The notes beneath the pieces are model-generated. The model saw only the letters and a list, made by a program, of their open reading frames with translations, was not told the DNA's origin and made no database searches. From a virus, in IMG/VR virus record IMGVR_UViG_3300028025_003046, positions 1 to 39,811 of that record: a stretch of 39,811 bases of DNA; one strand, given 5' to 3'. The translations under genes were made by a program, and so were the position numbers. Positions 37,801 to 39,811 of the stretch are shown here, piece after piece; within the stretch, counting starts at the first letter, position 1; every line of letters starts with the position of its first letter.

Positions 37801-39811
37801 CCGGGTTGAGTTGGAGACCACTGATATAATGTAGCTGTTGCATATTTAGCTCCAGGGTCTCCTGGATCTCCTTTAACTCCAATTCCAGTTGCACCAGTTA
37901 TTGCCTTTGCTAAAGAAATTTCCTTTGAAAGAATAATATTATCAATACCTAAGGTTAAATAGATAGTTGCATATTGATCATTAATTGCAGTTATAGTAAC
38001 TACACCTTGAGAAATAGTAGCGTTACAACCTACTGGATTAATTGAGTATGAAATTTCTGCTGGAGGTACTACATTTAAACCCCTATAGAGATACATTTCT
38101 ACGGTTTTAGGTAGTTGGCCAGCTAGGGGAACCCCATCTTTATTACAAGTAAAGGTTAACGAATCATTTGATAGAACTATTGCATAAGGTAAGGCATCTT
38201 CTGCAGGTATTAAAGTTGTCAGCGCAGTTGTTGCCATGTTAGACAATCTACCCGCCTTAGATAAAGCTCTTACACCAAAGATTGTTTTACTTATCCTTAA
38301 TGCTGGAAGATTAAAGCTAGTGTCTGTAGTTCTGCCTAGTTCAGTCCATATAATTTGATTATTTACATCTGTATTTCCTGGGATATAATAATAAGTAATA
38401 TAGGTATCTAATGAACTTGTATCTACTCCAGTCCAGGATAATCGACCTGAAGAATTTAAGATTTCAGTGTCTTGTTGAGTATAGGATAAGTTAGTAGGAG
38501 TGCCAAATACAAAGTTGTAAATATTAGGTGTTTTAATATACTCGTTATCATTGACATTCCATGCTAACTGCGTAGAATCAAACCTAGTAGCATTAACTTC
38601 ACAAACCCCTTCTTCAGTAATCTTTACTTCATTTACTCGTAAATAAAGATCAGTACCTACTCCTAGATTTAAAGTAGTACTGTTTAACTTTATAAAGTCA
38701 CCTGGCTCTAAGAATTTATCTTTAATTACATATTTAAATTGTATACCGAAGGCACTACGACTAACACGAACCAATTCTTCAGCCTTAGCCAATGCATGGT
38801 AGTAATCTGTAACACCATCAGCAAAAATATCTGTTTCTAATTCTAATCCATTGTCCTCAGCTTTCATTGCATTATAGATAGCTGCATCGTTAACAATAGT
38901 CAAAAAGCTAGTATAGTTTTCAGATCTAGTAGTCCAAAAGATAAATGCGCCCTTACTAATTTTAACAGCAACACCTTTAGAGCCGACGTTATCATCAGTA
39001 CCATGTACTCGAATACGATACTCAGTGTTTGCAGTTAAAGCAAAACTACCTGTTTTAGTAGTATTAAAGTTTCCATGACTATCAGAGTAAACTGGAGTAC
39101 CGTTAGCAGTAGTTACTGTAATTGTACAATTATTATCTGCTGTAAATTCAATACTAAAAGTTCCAGTTTCTTTTACAAAGAACTTCCATGTTTGATCAAA
39201 GGAAGAACCTGAACCAGACCATACTGCGTACTTTTTGAGAAGGCTACCACCTGCATTATCAGGCCAACCTTTGTCTTCTGCTACTGGATATTTAAATCCA
39301 CCAATACCTCTTAAAGATGTACCTGAAACTTTTGGAGGCCAAGATACTGTATCTTCTTTAAAATTTTCAGATTCATTGTGAAATCTTACAGTACATTGAT
39401 TTAGTCTCTCACTAGAGCTTGGCCAATTAATATTGACTGTGTTATCTAGTACTAAATCAGAATCTGTCAAACTTGCAGCAACAATTACTGCTTCATTGTT
39501 TGCAGGATACTGTAAATTAAGTTTATATTTTCCCGCTGACCACACTAATCTAGCATCACCCATTGTAGAAAGAATACTCTCTACATTCTCTCTTAACGGC
39601 TTTTGAGTATCAATAATTGCATTGCACTCATACAGTCTGACATCCCTAGAAGCAGATAAAGGAGTTACACCCTCTGCTCCTGCACTACCATTTGTGGGGA
39701 AATAAACTTTACCTCCGACAAGAGCATCTTGTAATACAATTTGATCACATATTACTTTTGCATTGTAGAAAGACTCTAGGTCTACTAAAGAAATATCCAT
39801 TCCTTTACCAG
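34806..39811 (-). CDS. Tail-tip attachment protein, lambda gpJ-type, 5' end cut by window edge (over 1660 aa)
   Basis: The frame is open to the right edge, so ATG 39800 is not the true start. Visible residues 1-120 (ESFYNAKVICDQIV, YECNAIIDTQKPLRENVES, GDARLVWSAGKYKLN) match the middle of gpJ-type tail-tip proteins. About 195-285 is a beta domain like a carbohydrate-binding module, 310-405 belongs to the gpJ region again (DYYHALAKAEELVR, DFIKLNSTTLNLG), and 430-535 looks like a fibronectin III domain. Collagen-like GDPGDPG and GSPGSPGQQG segments, repeats and a glycine-rich C-terminus follow. It should cap the tail and contact the receptor. Confidence 0.9.
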   Translation of the reverse strand, partial: GKGMDISLVDLESFYNAKVICDQIVLQDALVGGKVYFPTNGSAGAEGVTPLSASRDVRLYECNAIIDTQKPLRENVESILSTMGDARLVWSAGKYKLNLQYPANNEAVIVAASLTDSDLVLDNTVNINWPSSSERLNQCTVRFHNESENFKEDTVSWPPKVSGTSLRGIGGFKYPVAEDKGWPDNAGGSLLKKYAVWSGSGSSFDQTWKFFVKETGTFSIEFTADNNCTITVTTANGTPVYSDSHGNFNTTKTGSFALTANTEYRIRVHGTDDNVGSKGVAVKISKGAFIFWTTRSENYTSFLTIVNDAAIYNAMKAEDNGLELETDIFADGVTDYYHALAKAEELVRVSRSAFGIQFKYVIKDKFLEPGDFIKLNSTTLNLGVGTDLYLRVNEVKITEEGVCEVNATRFDSTQLAWNVNDNEYIKTPNIYNFVFGTPTNLSYTQQDTEILNSSGRLSWTGVDTSSLDTYITYYYIPGNTDVNNQIIWTELGRTTDTSFNLPALRISKTIFGVRALSKAGRLSNMATTALTTLIPAEDALPYAIVLSNDSLTFTCNKDGVPLAGQLPKTVEMYLYRGLNVVPPAEISYSINPVGCNATISQGVVTITAINDQYATIYLTLGIDNIILSKEISLAKAITGATGIGVKGDPGDPGAKYATATLYQWSPTQPGNPNNISAYNWTTGTNSAYAGGNNWLTYISTNPGTSGIQLWTATKSITAAGGTVDTVVDWSSGVTVASITSNGATGLPGLQVARPTIYRWAASLPAGPVGSSTYTWATSSFNNVPTDWNSTIQNPPSPGFTLWAASVNISDSATTTSTQINWTNASIVAISYAGTNGTNGSPGSPGQQGASARICYTKTALTSLASTPSTITTSGISSYPVNGSWGADTVWQATPPVISAGESVYQSDGVYDPVTNNTIWNVPYLSALKVGSLSAITTNTGSLTVSGTIKSSTAEISGTTMTGAGAVVYSNGQFAVGNTNNNITYNGSVITLNGQVVVPSNIDTRGLTIKDASGNVIFGSGTNLDYSRITASSGWLNSNISIASNGTLSGAGGGTVTATGINAVQTSLGNAPAGILNNNIGLTLNSNGTLSVSGGPVASGGVTATGINAVQTSLGNAPAGILNSNISLSSNGTLNNAGGGTVTISGLGYSGALDATKNVFTQGAIASRPTGADGDIFYATDIFQLYQKISGSWVLAANNTSVDASGIIRGTSTGAGTAVANSQITISGGAISGIGTGTGTLVANSAITISSGSINGIGTGTGTVVANNEINIVNGALSGIGTGTGTVVANSAIAVSGGNITGIGTGNNTAVANSAISVSGNTINGIGTGNGTAVANSAISIGSDGTLYGAGGGVVTAGGLGAVRTDLVNAPAGILNSNITLGTLGAGGFATLNTITSGNVSTYISGAAIGTAQVGILTAGNIGAGTIDASKIAANTITADKINSGTVFTNSLQVGGSPAVSGTSMTGSGGILNSTGTFALGNSSTNISYNGSQMTLNGNVVATGNINTNAVTTAAYGSYNGFHRWWQGSVYGPLVDTFASISFYANAGDVVLLEATFDPRVNTLYPYIWDEYTYISVLRAQLQFNGVVVTETKSSSITNLGGISDTSPITALEGWVSSKVIRATATVSTSGTQTLSLNGYSYGLAGGFGNGGSYAFQNIVLSAFIRRR
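35772..36185 (-). repeat. Six tandem 69-bp repeats in the gpJ-type gene
   Basis: Six consecutive 23-aa units of the form GIGTGTGTVVANSAI plus eight variable residues (GTSTGAGTAVANSQ... to GIGTGNGTAVANSAIS...). Glycine-Thr turns and a short strand suggest a stacked beta repeat. The DNA copies differ at several sites, so the array is old or diversifying. Confidence 0.8.
36454..36510 (-). repeat. 57-bp exact direct repeat, copy 1 (in the gpJ-type gene)
   Basis: Identical over 57 bases to 36592-36648, 138 bp away. It encodes VTATGINAVQTSLGNAPAG. Perfect identity at synonymous positions implies recent duplication or gene conversion. Confidence 0.85.
36592..36648 (-). repeat. 57-bp exact direct repeat, copy 2
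   Basis: Second copy of the repeat at 36454-36510. The spacer between copies (81 bp) encodes a related but diverged stretch (NSNGTLSVSGGPVASG). Confidence 0.85.

Overview
This window is almost certainly part of a lytic tailed bacteriophage genome. It is AT-rich, and every supportable gene lies on the minus strand, so transcription runs from about 39.8 kb down to 1. Genes are packed with ATGA/TAATG stop-start overlaps. No head, portal, terminase or lysis gene and no tRNA is visible, so the genome continues beyond both edges. The host cannot be named from the sequence. The mix of small protein families, the S74-type fibres and the class I ribonucleotide reductase resembles phages of aquatic bacteria, but that is an inference.

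Layout in transcription order. (1) 39811-34381: a tail-tip attachment protein of the lambda gpJ type, cut by the window edge, and a tail assembly chaperone-like protein. (2) 34374-18111: a tail-fibre unit. It opens with a T7/T3-like phage promoter and holds an acetyltransferase-like protein, a putative virion protein, a 3006-aa and a 1497-aa fibre that both end in self-cleaving S74 chaperone domains, two paralogous accessory proteins that each follow or precede a fibre, a 206-aa structural protein and a 77-aa protein. It closes with an intrinsic terminator. (3) 18110-16600: a short early-type region of tiny genes, several encoding one-pass membrane peptides, ended by a second terminator. (4) 16571-14274: a 42-aa membrane peptide and a single-subunit T7-type RNA polymerase. 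(5) 14273-1: the replication and nucleotide block, opened by a second copy of the phage promoter. It holds an SSB (gp2.5-like), small proteins, a deoxyribosyltransferase-like protein, a gp1.7-like protein, DNA polymerase A, a nucleotidyltransferase, dCMP deaminase, 5'-3' exonuclease, a GIY-YIG nuclease, primase-helicase, NrdA with a built-in glutaredoxin, NrdB, small proteins and a ClpP-like protease.

The main new observation is an 18-nt sequence, TACCAGGG(T/G)ACGCTAAAG, that occurs with one difference immediately after the RNA polymerase gene and in front of the tail-fibre unit. It ends in the CTAAAG core of T3-type promoters. In both places a hairpin begins exactly at +8 of the predicted transcript. 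This gives a concrete model in which the encoded polymerase switches on the replication block and the fibre block. A third, weaker copy lies inside the polymerase gene. Other points are the pairing of a T7-like RNA polymerase and replisome with a gpJ-type (siphovirus-like) tail tip, the duplicated fibre cassette with shared repeats, and the NrdA-glutaredoxin fusion.
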